Shown here in pieces: positions 1 to 6,717 of a stretch of DNA of 6,872 bases. Numbering within the stretch: the first letter of the stretch is position 1; every line of letters begins with the position of its first letter. Under the pieces are notes generated by a model. It ran no database searches, was not told the origin of the DNA, and saw only the letters and a list, made by a program, of their open reading frames with translations. The translations under genes were made by a program, and so were the position numbers. This DNA is from Bacteroidota bacterium (GTDB lineage: Bacteria > Bacteroidota > Bacteroidia > UKL13-3), in NCBI GenBank assembly GCA_947462865.1, contig CANHRW010000108.1, forward strand, positions 1-6,872, in the 5' to 3' direction.

Positions 1-570
1 GTTCCCGATTCAATTAAAAAAGCATTTAAAACAAAAAATGGCAGAACCGTTTTAGATGGTGGTGGTGTTGAACCTGATTTGGTAACTCCCTTGCCACCTT
101 TGTCTTTGTTTACTCAAACACTTATTTCACAATTTGTAATTTTTGATTTTGCCACTACATACCGTCAACAACATGCCAGTTTGCCAACTGATGCCCAAAA
201 TTTTAAAATCAGCAATGAATTGTATGAACAGTTCAAAAAATATGTATTAGAAAAAGACTTTCAATTTGTTTCTCAATCGGAACAAGAGTTAGAAAATTTT
301 AAAAAGAAAGCAGTAGAAGAAAAATATTTTGATGCAGTTCAAACAGCATACGAACAAATTAAAAAGCAGTTGGCACAAAACAAATCGCAAGAATTGGCAC
401 AAAACAAATCAGAAATTGCTGCATTGCTAACTGAAGAAATTGTGAAGCGTTACTATTTTCAAAATGGCAGAACAGAGGCTTCTTTTCAGTTCGATACCGA
501 AATTCAAGAAGCTTTAAAATTGTTTGCAAACCCTCAGCAAATGCAGGCCATTTTAGCTGTTAAAAAATAA
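1..570 (+). CDS. Carboxy-terminal processing protease (S41 family), 3' part only
   Basis: This is the last 189 codons of a gene that enters from the left edge in frame 1. The family is periplasmic serine proteases of the CtpA/Prc/tail-specific type, which trim C-termini of envelope proteins. Residues 9-26 of the fragment (FKTKNGRTVLDGGGVEPD) match the strand after the catalytic domain, where the NGR and GGG-x-xPD signatures are usual. Residues 39-189 form the charged helical tail seen in Bacteroidota members, including EEIVKRYYFQNGR (about 145-157) and a closing segment on small residues. The catalytic Ser/Lys and the PDZ domain must lie upstream of the window. An in-frame tandem repeat (LAQNKS twice) sits in the tail. 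A TTG at 79 could be read as a start, but the homology runs unbroken upstream of it, so the gene is truncated by the window and does not begin there. The next gene starts 2 bases after the stop. The family call is firm; the exact paralogue is not. Confidence 0.93.
   Translation, partial: VPDSIKKAFKTKNGRTVLDGGGVEPDLVTPLPPLSLFTQTLISQFVIFDFATTYRQQHASLPTDAQNFKISNELYEQFKKYVLEKDFQFVSQSEQELENFKKKAVEEKYFDAVQTAYEQIKKQLAQNKSQELAQNKSEIAALLTEEIVKRYYFQNGRTEASFQFDTEIQEALKLFANPQQMQAILAVKK
370..417 (+). repeat. 24-base in-frame tandem repeat in the S41 protease tail
   Basis: Two adjacent 24-base units (370-393 and 394-417) are identical over their first 17 bases, ttggcacaaaacaaatc, and then diverge. They encode LAQNKSQE followed by LAQNKSEI, so the period is eight codons and the frame is kept. 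They lie in the predicted helical tail, before the conserved EEIVKRYY segment. From memory of the family, the tail here has roughly ordinary length, so this may be a local duplication or gene-conversion event rather than an added insertion. Confidence 0.85.
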
Positions 571-572
571 AT

Positions 573-1388
573 ATGCTTGAATTAACAGATTATATATTAC
601 TGACTGTTTTTGGAGCTGCTGGTGCATTTATGGCTGGTTTTTTAGGTGTAGGTGGCGGTATCATTTACATTCCTGTGCTCGACTATTTTTTACACAAGGC
701 GGGCATGCAAAACGAACAATTGGTGAAAGCCATTTTAGCCAATTCTTTGTTTACCATTATTTTTTCGGGCACAGTGGCATCTTACAAACAATACAAGTTG
801 GGTAATTTTTTTCCAAGACAAATTGTTTGGACAGCATTGCCTGGTATTTTAGTTGCGCTTACCTTTACTTATTTCATTCAAACAGGAACTTGGTATAGCA
901 AATCATTATTCAATATGGTATTTGCAAGCATGTTGTTATTGATAGTAGTAAAAATGTTGCTGCCATTTAGAATCACTGAATCTCAAGCGGAAGCAAGAGC
1001 AACTAAGTACATGGGTGTAGGAGTTTTTGCTGGTTTAATAACAGCATTTTCAGGCTTGGGTGGTGGCATTGTCATGACCCCGTTGTTTACTGATTGGCTC
1101 AAACAACCCATTAAAAAAGCCAGCGCCATCTCCAATGGAGTAATTCCACTTTTTGCATTGAGTATTGGCATTTACAATGTTTTTGGTGTAGAAGTGCAAG
1201 AGGTGGTTCAGGGGCAATTTGGATGGGTTGTTTTGCCTGTTGTTTTGCCCATGATTGTAGCTACATTTTTATTCGCTCCAATAGGGGTGAGTACTGCTCA
1301 AAAATTCAGTTCTAAAACCATCAGGTTAGTTTTTGCCTTATTTGTTTTGTTGGTTTTATTGAGGCTCTTGTGGCAGCAATTTGGCTAA
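573..1388 (+). CDS. Sulfite exporter TauE/SafE family membrane protein
   Basis: A 271-residue inner-membrane protein of the TauE/SafE (former DUF81) family, whose members are thought to export sulfite, sulfonates or other small organic anions. The diagnostic feature is the internal duplication: GFLGVGGGIIYIPVL at residues 22-36 and AFSGLGGGIVMTPLF at 158-172, each a glycine-rich GxGGG turn opening one half of the protein. About eight hydrophobic spans are visible (around 8-30, 52-70, 85-103, 111-129, 147-170, 187-205, 217-238 and 250-267). The length is typical. The ATG lies 2 bases after the protease stop, in an A-rich context with no Shine-Dalgarno site, so it is probably co-transcribed with the protease. 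The glycosyltransferase follows 27 bases downstream. The substrate cannot be deduced: no sulfur-metabolism gene is nearby. Confidence 0.93.
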   Translation: MLELTDYILLTVFGAAGAFMAGFLGVGGGIIYIPVLDYFLHKAGMQNEQLVKAILANSLFTIIFSGTVASYKQYKLGNFFPRQIVWTALPGILVALTFTYFIQTGTWYSKSLFNMVFASMLLLIVVKMLLPFRITESQAEARATKYMGVGVFAGLITAFSGLGGGIVMTPLFTDWLKQPIKKASAISNGVIPLFALSIGIYNVFGVEVQEVVQGQFGWVVLPVVLPMIVATFLFAPIGVSTAQKFSSKTIRLVFALFVLLVLLRLLWQQFG

Positions 1389-1415
1389 TTCAAACCCAGC
1401 GCTTATTTTTCAGCA

Positions 1416-2153
1416 ATGAAACTCAGTATTGTTATTCCTGCTTACAACGAAGCCGAATCTATAACAGAAACCTTAACGGCTTTGCATGCTTGCCTTGAGC
1501 AACACCAAATTGAACATGAAATTGTTGTAGTGAATGACAATTCTAAAGACAATACTTTGCAAGTATTAGAAGCCCTGCAATCTGAAATCAAATCATTGAA
1601 TTTTGTTACCAATACTGGCCCCAATGGATTTGGCTATGCCATTCGAAAAGGACTGAACCATTTTACTGGTGATTGTGTTGCCATTATGATGGCCGATTTG
1701 TCTGACGACCCAGCCGACTTGGTAAAATATTACCAAAAAATGCAGGAAGGTTTTGATTGTGTTTTTGGCAGCCGTTGGAGTAAGGGTGGAGCAGTTTATG
1801 ATTACCCCAAGCACAAGCTTTTTTTAAACAGATTGGTCAATAACATGGTAAGGTTGCTGTTTGGCATTCGTTACAACGATTGTACCAATGCATTTAAACT
1901 GTATAGAAAAGAAACCATAGAAGGCATTCAACCATTGTTGTCGCCACATTTTAACTTAACGCTTGAAATGCCCCTAAAAGCAATTGTTCGCGGGTATACG
2001 TATGCTGTGGTTCCAAACAGTTGGCGCAATAGAAAATTTGGAGTCAGCAAGTTAAAAATTAGAGAAATGGGTTCGCGTTATTTCTTTATTTTATTGTATT
2101 GCCTCATCGAAAAATTCTTTGCCAGAGGCGATTTTAAAAAGAAATGGGATTAA
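1416..2153 (+). CDS. Family 2 glycosyltransferase, dolichyl/polyprenyl-phosphate sugar synthase type
   Basis: A 245-residue GT-A fold enzyme resembling dolichyl-phosphate mannose synthase. It would transfer a sugar from a nucleotide donor to a polyprenyl phosphate or similar acceptor at the cytoplasmic face of the membrane. Visible motifs in order: SIVIPAYNE (4-12), the nucleotide-binding VVVNDNSKDNT (37-47), MMADLSDDP (91-99) at the place of the DxD metal site, FGSRW (117-121), TNAFKLYR (157-164), and NRKFGVSKL (205-213), which matches the family's NRxxGxSKL acceptor-side signature. In classical DPM1 the third motif reads DADLQ; here the first Asp is Met92, with acidic residues at 94, 97 and 98 instead. 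There is no C-terminal GtrA or multi-span domain, only a short hydrophobic stretch around 222-235, so the protein is soluble or peripheral. The start is secure because the first motif begins at residue 4. The spacer upstream (1389-1415) has no terminator. The sugar and acceptor are unknown. Confidence 0.9.
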   Translation: MKLSIVIPAYNEAESITETLTALHACLEQHQIEHEIVVVNDNSKDNTLQVLEALQSEIKSLNFVTNTGPNGFGYAIRKGLNHFTGDCVAIMMADLSDDPADLVKYYQKMQEGFDCVFGSRWSKGGAVYDYPKHKLFLNRLVNNMVRLLFGIRYNDCTNAFKLYRKETIEGIQPLLSPHFNLTLEMPLKAIVRGYTYAVVPNSWRNRKFGVSKLKIREMGSRYFFILLYCLIEKFFARGDFKKKWD

Positions 2154-3355
2154 TGGTCTGCTGGCAATTGGTAATTGTAAAATCCTTCTGAATTGGGTTT
2201 GATTTTTTTCAGCAATTCAACCAAAGTTGATTTTAGTTCTTCAATGTTTATTTTCTTGTGTGCTGATACAAACACCACCGGATAATTTTCTTTAGCCATC
2301 CAAGAATTTTTCAATTGAATGATATAATCTTCTTTGCCCGATACGGTTTCTTCATTTAAAATAAAAGGAGCTTGCAGGGCATCAATTTTGTTAAATACCA
2401 ATAAAATGGTTTTGTCTCTTGCTCCTATTTCTTTGAGTGTTTCGTGCACTACATGAATTTGGTCTTCAAATCCTGCGTGGCTTATATCCACTACATGCAA
2501 AAGCAAATCAGCTTCTCGAATTTCATCGAGGGTTGATTTAAAACATTCTACCAATTGGTGAGGTAATTTTCTAATAAAACCAACTGTATCGGTTAACAAA
2601 AAGCTTTGTTCAGGCCATACCACTTTTCTGACCGTACTGTCTAAAGTGGCAAACAATTTATTTTCGGCAAAAACCTCACTTTTACTCAGTAAGTTCATCA
2701 ATGTAGATTTGCCCACATTGGTATATCCAACTAGCGCAACCCTTGCTTTGTTATCTCTGTTTCTTCTTTGCGTGTAAGCTTGTTTGTCTATAATGTCTAA
2801 GCGTTCTTTGAGCTTGTCTATTTTGGTGCGCAAGGCGCGGCGGTCGGTTTCAATTTCAGTTTCACCAGGTCCTTTCATACCTATGCCACCTTTTTGTTTA
2901 CTCAAGTGGGTCCACATACGGGTTAGTCTGGGCAATAAATATTGGGCTTGGGCCAATTCTACCTGAAATTTTGCCTGTGCAGTTCGTGCCCTTGAGGCAA
3001 AAATGTCTAAGATTAAATTGCTTCGATCTAATATTTTAACCTGCAAGGCTTCTTCTAAATTTCTGATTTGAGATGGGCTCAGTTCGTCATCAAAAATCAC
3101 CAGGTCAATTTCAAAAGCAACTACATAATCTTTGATTTCAGCTAGTTTACCTTCACCAACATAGGTTTTGGGATGCCTATTGGGCAAGCGCTGTAAAAAG
3201 CGGTTTTTTACCACTGCTCCAGCAGTTAATGCTAAAAATGCCAATTCGTCTAAGTACTCTTCGGCTTGTTCTAGTCTTTGTTGTTGAGTAACTACGCCAA
3301 CCAAAACAGCAGTTTCATGCGGTTTCTGAGTTTCAAATATTTTTTGCCTTGCCAT
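2150..3355 (-). CDS. hflX: Ribosome-associated GTPase HflX
   Basis: A 401-residue GTPase of the OBG-HflX group. Known members bind the 50S subunit and split stalled or heat-damaged 70S ribosomes. The N-terminal HflX domain runs from AVLVGVV (16-22) through TYVGEGKLAEI (64-74) and FDDELSPSQIRNLE (88-101). A helical linker carries the hallmark GGIGMKGPGETEIETDRR (156-173). The G domain follows: G1 GYTNVGKST (210-218), G2 around ATLDSTVR (236-243), G3 DTVGF (256-260), G4 NKID (322-325) and G5 VSAHK (363-367). All catalytic elements look intact. I chose the ATG at 3355 because homology begins about 15 residues later. An in-frame ATG at 3520 would add 55 unrelated residues and run into the divergent gene's signal-peptide region. 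The stop overlaps that of the convergent glycosyltransferase gene. Confidence 0.95.
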   Translation of the reverse strand: MARQKIFETQKPHETAVLVGVVTQQQRLEQAEEYLDELAFLALTAGAVVKNRFLQRLPNRHPKTYVGEGKLAEIKDYVVAFEIDLVIFDDELSPSQIRNLEEALQVKILDRSNLILDIFASRARTAQAKFQVELAQAQYLLPRLTRMWTHLSKQKGGIGMKGPGETEIETDRRALRTKIDKLKERLDIIDKQAYTQRRNRDNKARVALVGYTNVGKSTLMNLLSKSEVFAENKLFATLDSTVRKVVWPEQSFLLTDTVGFIRKLPHQLVECFKSTLDEIREADLLLHVVDISHAGFEDQIHVVHETLKEIGARDKTILLVFNKIDALQAPFILNEETVSGKEDYIIQLKNSWMAKENYPVVFVSAHKKINIEELKSTLVELLKKIKPNSEGFYNYQLPADH

Positions 3356-3371
3356 TAAAAAATCATTCAAA

Positions 3372-3385
3372 CAAGCACTTGCTTG
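3372..3385. promoter_or_regulatory. 14-base inverted repeat in the divergent hflX spacer
   Basis: CAAGCA-CT-TGCTTG is a perfect 6-base dyad with a 2-base centre, placed between the divergent starts at 3355 (hflX) and 3420. This position suits an operator or a dimeric regulator site, but a 6-base dyad can occur by chance in AT-rich DNA and I know no regulator with this site. It would lie within the hflX leader if transcription starts from the box at 3413-3420. Confidence 0.3.
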
Positions 3386-3387
3386 CT

Positions 3388-3395
3388 TATTTTCG
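3388..3395 (+). promoter_or_regulatory. Possible -7 box for the secreted-protein unit
   Basis: TATTTTCG matches the Bacteroidota -7 consensus TAnnTTTG at all but one fixed base, and lies 24 bases ahead of the ATG at 3420. I see no TTG at the expected -33 distance, so support is weak. Confidence 0.25.
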
Positions 3396-3412
3396 TTTAA
3401 GTGTTCAACTTG

Positions 3413-3420
3413 CAAAGTAA
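3413..3420 (-). promoter_or_regulatory. Possible -7 box for hflX
   Basis: On the minus strand this reads TTACTTTG, one mismatch from TAnnTTTG, about 57 bases ahead of the hflX ATG. It overlaps the first base of the divergent gene, so the two promoters would face each other. No properly spaced TTG is seen upstream. Confidence 0.25.
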
Positions 3421-4883
3421 TGTCAAAATTTAAGCTTTTGTGTTTTCTTTTTCTGTTACTGCCTATTCCGCTTTTAGCGCAGCAGATAGACATGGGTAAT
3501 GCACAAAAAATAAAAACCAAAACCTATTATTCACAGATAATTGGTGAGCAGGGGGGCAGTGTGTATTTACTGCGTTGTAAAAACCAGTTATTCAATTCAG
3601 AATTAACCATCGAAAAATACAATAGCAATTTGGCTTTGGAACTCTCCGTTCCATTGCCATTGGCTGTAAATGGTTTGGTAGAAAGGGTGTTGCTTTTTGA
3701 AGAACAATTGTTGGTGTTTATTTCTGCTAAAAACGAAAGCACACAAACCATCGATTTGTTGGTTCAACGCCTCGATTTGAATTTCAAGCCCATTCAATTG
3801 CCTAAAATATTATGTAGTATACCAGCAGCAAAATTCTTGGCCAAACGTACCATTCAAATCAAGCCCAATGCCAATAAAAGCTTGTTTACTGTAATGCTCA
3901 TGAGTTTGGGCGAATCTGAACAAGCCATCTTGCATTTTTACCAATATGATATGGCATTGAACCAAAAATTTGGCAAACAGTTTTTGTTATCAGACACGGA
4001 GCCCAATGTGTTTATTTCTGCCTTTGAGGTAGCTAACACAGGTGAAACATTTGCGCTGATAGATTATCCCGAAAAACAAAAAATAGTGAAGGAAAGGAAA
4101 TATTTCTTGTATGGTTATTTTCCAGCCGCTGATCAAATTCTTGAATTCAATATTCAAGCCAAAGACACATTTGTCATTGAAGACCTTGGTATCTGTCTCA
4201 ATAATTTTAAGCAAACTATTGCAGTTACAGGTTTGTGTGCTCCTTCTACAAATGCAGGTGTTACAGGGTATTTTTTTAGGTCATATGCTCTGGCTAATGG
4301 GCAATTGCTACAATCGAGCAGTGCTATGTTTGATGAAAAATTTCTCAAACAAGTTGCAGCTACTCGCATAGACCGTTTCAATGCAGATTTGAACGATTTT
4401 TACATTCGCAAAATATTGCCCAGAAGCGATGGAGGCTGCCTGTTATTGACAGAAAAATACTACCAAACCAGGCAAAATTATACCTACTATGTAAACAATT
4501 ATCCGCAAACCAGCTCTCGAATCATTTATAACTTTGATGAAATTGGGGTAATGAATATTCAGGCTGATGGCAGTTTACAGTTTGCTGAATTGATTAAAAA
4601 ACACCAAAGTGCTTCATCAGATGCTGGTTATTTGTTGTCTTTTTTACCAGTAGTTACCCAAGACCAAATTTATTTGTTATTCAATGACGAAGGAGCTGAT
4701 AAAACTCAGCTTACCCTTCAAAGTATCAGCTATACTGGCCATTTAGACCAACATATATTGCTTAAGAATTCAAATTCTAACTGTTCTATCATCCCATCAG
4801 AATACAAACAAATTTCAGCCAACACTGCAATTATTTGCGCAATTCGAGATAAGCGATTTACTTTGATGAGAATAACCTTTTAA
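3420..4883 (+). CDS. Secreted beta-rich protein of unknown function, Bacteroidota type
   Basis: A 487-residue protein with a clear N-terminal signal peptide: basic start (MSKFK), hydrophobic core from 6 to 19, and likely cleavage after LLA20 before QQ. There is no lipobox at that site and no membrane span elsewhere, so export to the periplasm or outside is likely. The body is a run of short beta-strand-like segments. The best landmarks are in the C-terminal third: DFYIRKILPRSDGGCLLLTEKYY (326-348), a Tyr/Asn-rich loop (348-371), then FDEIGVMNIQADGSLQFAELIKKHQ (372-396), SDAGYLLSF (400-408) and YLLFNDEGAD (418-427). From memory this order (DGG-LL-E-YY, D-I-V-x-I-x-x-DG, K-x-Q, D-x-GY, FND) recurs in uncharacterised secreted Bacteroidota proteins and suggests propeller-like repeats; that is inference. 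No catalytic motif is visible. The start is set by the signal peptide. The next gene follows 3 bases after the stop, suggesting one transcript. Confidence 0.85.
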   Translation: MSKFKLLCFLFLLLPIPLLAQQIDMGNAQKIKTKTYYSQIIGEQGGSVYLLRCKNQLFNSELTIEKYNSNLALELSVPLPLAVNGLVERVLLFEEQLLVFISAKNESTQTIDLLVQRLDLNFKPIQLPKILCSIPAAKFLAKRTIQIKPNANKSLFTVMLMSLGESEQAILHFYQYDMALNQKFGKQFLLSDTEPNVFISAFEVANTGETFALIDYPEKQKIVKERKYFLYGYFPAADQILEFNIQAKDTFVIEDLGICLNNFKQTIAVTGLCAPSTNAGVTGYFFRSYALANGQLLQSSSAMFDEKFLKQVAATRIDRFNADLNDFYIRKILPRSDGGCLLLTEKYYQTRQNYTYYVNNYPQTSSRIIYNFDEIGVMNIQADGSLQFAELIKKHQSASSDAGYLLSFLPVVTQDQIYLLFNDEGADKTQLTLQSISYTGHLDQHILLKNSNSNCSIIPSEYKQISANTAIICAIRDKRFTLMRITF

Positions 4884-4886
4884 GCA

Positions 4887-5873
4887 TTGCTCAGTATATT
4901 CAGAATAAATAGCGTTTTTGCCTTTGTAGGAATACTCTTGTTTACATTGGTATTGCGGATGTCGCCTTTTTTTCATCCGGTTGTCAGTACGGCAATACCC
5001 AATACTCCATTGGCACAGTATTTCTTTTATTGGTTTGATATTGTCCCTGAATTTGGTTTTTCGCAATACCTGTTTTCTTCCTTGCTGGTTTTTTTACAGG
5101 CTTTGCTGGTTCATTTTATTGCATCTACACATACTGTATTGTACAAAACAACCCCAATGCCAGCTTTGTTCTTTGTAATCATAAATAGCATTTATCCAGA
5201 ACAATTGTTTTTAACCCCACAGCTTATTTCTAATACATTTTTATTGTTAATGCTGTTCAGGTTGTTTTATCTATACGAGTCTGAGAGTCCACTCATGCTG
5301 GTGTTTGATGCAGGTTTGTTTTTGGGATTTGGGCTCCAGTTTACTTATGATGTTTGGATATACTTACCGTACATCATTATCAGTATCATTACCCTTACGT
5401 CATTTAGTTTAAGATATGTCCTTATAGCTATTATTGGACTCATGTTACCAGCTTATTTTGTAGGAATTTTGTTTTATTTGACAGATCAATTTGGTTCGTT
5501 CTTGCAATCGTTTCAGTACAGTATTCAAAAAAGCTATTTCAATCCAATTCATATCAATGCTAAGCAAATTTTCCCGTTCTTTTTTATGTTGATCCCTTTG
5601 ATACAATCATTGTTTAATTTACAAGTGAACTACTTTAGAAACAAAGTAAAAACTAGGCGTGTACAATTGAGTATTGCCATTCTGTTGTTGTTTGGGTTGG
5701 TTTCTTTGGTTGTAGAAAACGAAGGCTTTAAATACGGTTTGCCATTTTTAGCAACACCTGTTTGTTTGCTTATGGCAAATTATTTCAATAGCGAAAAAAG
5801 GTATTGGTTCAAAGAACTTTTGTTTTGGGGAATGTTAGGCGCTATTGCCATGGTTCAAATAGGTTTTATTTAA
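4887..5873 (+). CDS. Polytopic membrane protein, DUF6427-like, probable TTG start
   Basis: A 328-residue integral membrane protein with roughly eight or nine hydrophobic spans (about 8-24, 62-80, 92-104, 112-130, 137-172 as two, 176-198, 227-245, 260-276 and 308-327). The pattern resembles the DUF6427 family of Bacteroidota: an N-terminal IFRxN, then RMSPFFHP (24-31), SIYPEQLFLTPQLISNTFLL (101-120), LFRLFYLYE (123-131), and a loop DAGLFLGFG (141-149). The function of that family is unknown. The start is taken as TTG at 4887 because the IFRIN segment and the first span lie upstream of the first in-frame ATG (4959, Met25). It begins 3 bases after the previous stop, so translation may depend on coupling. 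The stop TAA overlaps the next gene's ATG by one base. The family name is from memory. Confidence 0.78.
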   Translation: MLSIFRINSVFAFVGILLFTLVLRMSPFFHPVVSTAIPNTPLAQYFFYWFDIVPEFGFSQYLFSSLLVFLQALLVHFIASTHTVLYKTTPMPALFFVIINSIYPEQLFLTPQLISNTFLLLMLFRLFYLYESESPLMLVFDAGLFLGFGLQFTYDVWIYLPYIIISIITLTSFSLRYVLIAIIGLMLPAYFVGILFYLTDQFGSFLQSFQYSIQKSYFNPIHINAKQIFPFFFMLIPLIQSLFNLQVNYFRNKVKTRRVQLSIAILLLFGLVSLVVENEGFKYGLPFLATPVCLLMANYFNSEKRYWFKELLFWGMLGAIAMVQIGFI

Positions 5874-6637
5874 TGTTTTATTTGTTTTCCAAAATATTGT
5901 ATGCATTGGTAGCACCTGTGAGCTTGGTGGTTTTATTTTTTGTAGGTTATTTAATCAGTACCAATAAAAAATTCCTATACACTGCTTTCTTTCTTACTGT
6001 ATTTTTTTCAAATCCATTTATTGCACAAACCATGATGGGTTGGTACGAAACCAAGCCTATTGCTATTCCTGAAAATGAACATTACGATGCCATTATTTTG
6101 TTGGGAGGTTTTACCAGTACAATAGAGGTTGATGGCAAACCCAGGCCAGTATATAGCGATGGTAACGACCGCATGATGCAAGCCATAGATTTATTTACTG
6201 ATGGGGTTTCTCATTGTTTGATTTATTCTGCTGGAAGAGACAGTGTTTTTAACAAATACTTGCCTGAATCTATTTTAGGCAAACGCTACTTGGTTAAATC
6301 AGGTATACCCGATTCTTGTATTTGGGTCGAATCTAGTTCCATCAATACCTATGAGAACGCCAAATTTACACGTGATTTACTCGAACACAAAATGCCCAAT
6401 TGGCAACAAAAGAAATTTTTATTGTTGAGTTCGGGATTTCATTTGCCGAGGGCTGTTGCATGTTTTAAAAAGCAAGGCATACAAGTAGTTCCTTATGCCA
6501 CCGATTTGCGTTCAATACAGAGCAAATTCACCCTGTTAAATACCTTGATGCCAACTTATGGTGGCTTTGAAATTTGGACATTCTTGCTTAAAGAATGGAT
6601 TGGTCAAGCGGTATACAGACTGAAGGGCTATTGTTAG
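5873..6637 (+). CDS. YdcF/SanA/ElyC-type DUF218 membrane-anchored protein
   Basis: A 254-residue protein with two N-terminal membrane spans (about 6-29 and 34-52), then a soluble DUF218 domain. The domain is marked by HYDAIILLGGF (70-80), SDGNDRMMQAIDLF (95-108), CLIYSAGRDS (115-124), the ESSSINTYENAKFT segment (153-166), and LLLSSGFHLPRAVACFKKQGI (183-203) followed by VVPYATD (205-211). In this family the G-rich strand, the N-T-x-E-N motif and the S-x-x-H-x-x-R-A motif line one pocket. E. coli relatives such as ElyC and SanA affect envelope integrity and lipid-carrier metabolism, though the enzymatic activity is unsettled. The ATG at 5873 forms TAATG with the upstream stop, which argues for translational coupling. 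An in-frame ATG at 5804 would add 23 residues overlapping the upstream gene and is unlikely. No terminator hairpin is seen after the stop. Confidence 0.92.
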   Translation: MFYLFSKILYALVAPVSLVVLFFVGYLISTNKKFLYTAFFLTVFFSNPFIAQTMMGWYETKPIAIPENEHYDAIILLGGFTSTIEVDGKPRPVYSDGNDRMMQAIDLFTDGVSHCLIYSAGRDSVFNKYLPESILGKRYLVKSGIPDSCIWVESSSINTYENAKFTRDLLEHKMPNWQQKKFLLLSSGFHLPRAVACFKKQGIQVVPYATDLRSIQSKFTLLNTLMPTYGGFEIWTFLLKEWIGQAVYRLKGYC

Positions 6638-6696
6638 TTCAATTGTCAATTAGTTGTCATACCTTTCAATTCAAGCAATCTTTCGCAATGTTTGCT

Positions 6697-6704
6697 TAAC
6701 TTTG
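6697..6704 (+). promoter_or_regulatory. Bacteroidota-type -7 promoter box
   Basis: TAACTTTG is a full match to TAnnTTTG and lies 13 bases before the ATG at 6718, so the leader would be very short. A TTG at the usual -33 distance is absent; the closest ones upstream (6644 and 6654) are too far. An imperfect dyad, AAGCAA (6673-6678) and TTGCTT (6692-6697), abuts the box. The 80-base spacer (6638-6717) holds no other recognisable element. Confidence 0.45.
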
Positions 6705-6717
6705 CCCTCTATATTGC

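Noticed and set aside
79..81. TTG as the start of a short independent gene
   Set aside because: The frame stays open to base 1 and encodes conserved S41 residues upstream, so the gene is cut by the window edge.
1404..1411. TATTTTTC as a promoter box for the glycosyltransferase, with TTG at 1381-1383
   Set aside because: The spacing is acceptable, but the last base differs from the consensus and transcription would start almost at the ATG. A 27-base gap in a co-directional row fits read-through better.
2165..2177. CAATT-GGT-AATTG hairpin just after the glycosyltransferase stop as a terminator
   Set aside because: The 5-base stem is almost all A/T, lies within the hflX coding end, and has no U-run typical of a terminator.
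3356..3520. N-terminal extension of hflX from an ATG at 3520 on the minus strand
   Set aside because: The 55 extra residues precede the conserved HflX domain, show no family likeness, and lie opposite the signal-peptide region of the divergent gene.
4815..5066. Minus-strand open frame across the junction of two plus-strand genes
   Set aside because: It is Lys/Ser/Cys-rich with no recognisable domain, and lies opposite two well-supported genes.
5804..5872. Upstream ATG for the DUF218 protein
   Set aside because: It would overlap the membrane-protein gene by 70 bases and put a charged stretch before the first span. The ATG at 5873 in TAATG gives a natural N-terminus.
6641..6651. AATTG-T-CAATT dyad after the DUF218 gene as a terminator
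   Set aside because: The arms are short and AT-rich with no following T-run, so the hairpin would be too weak.
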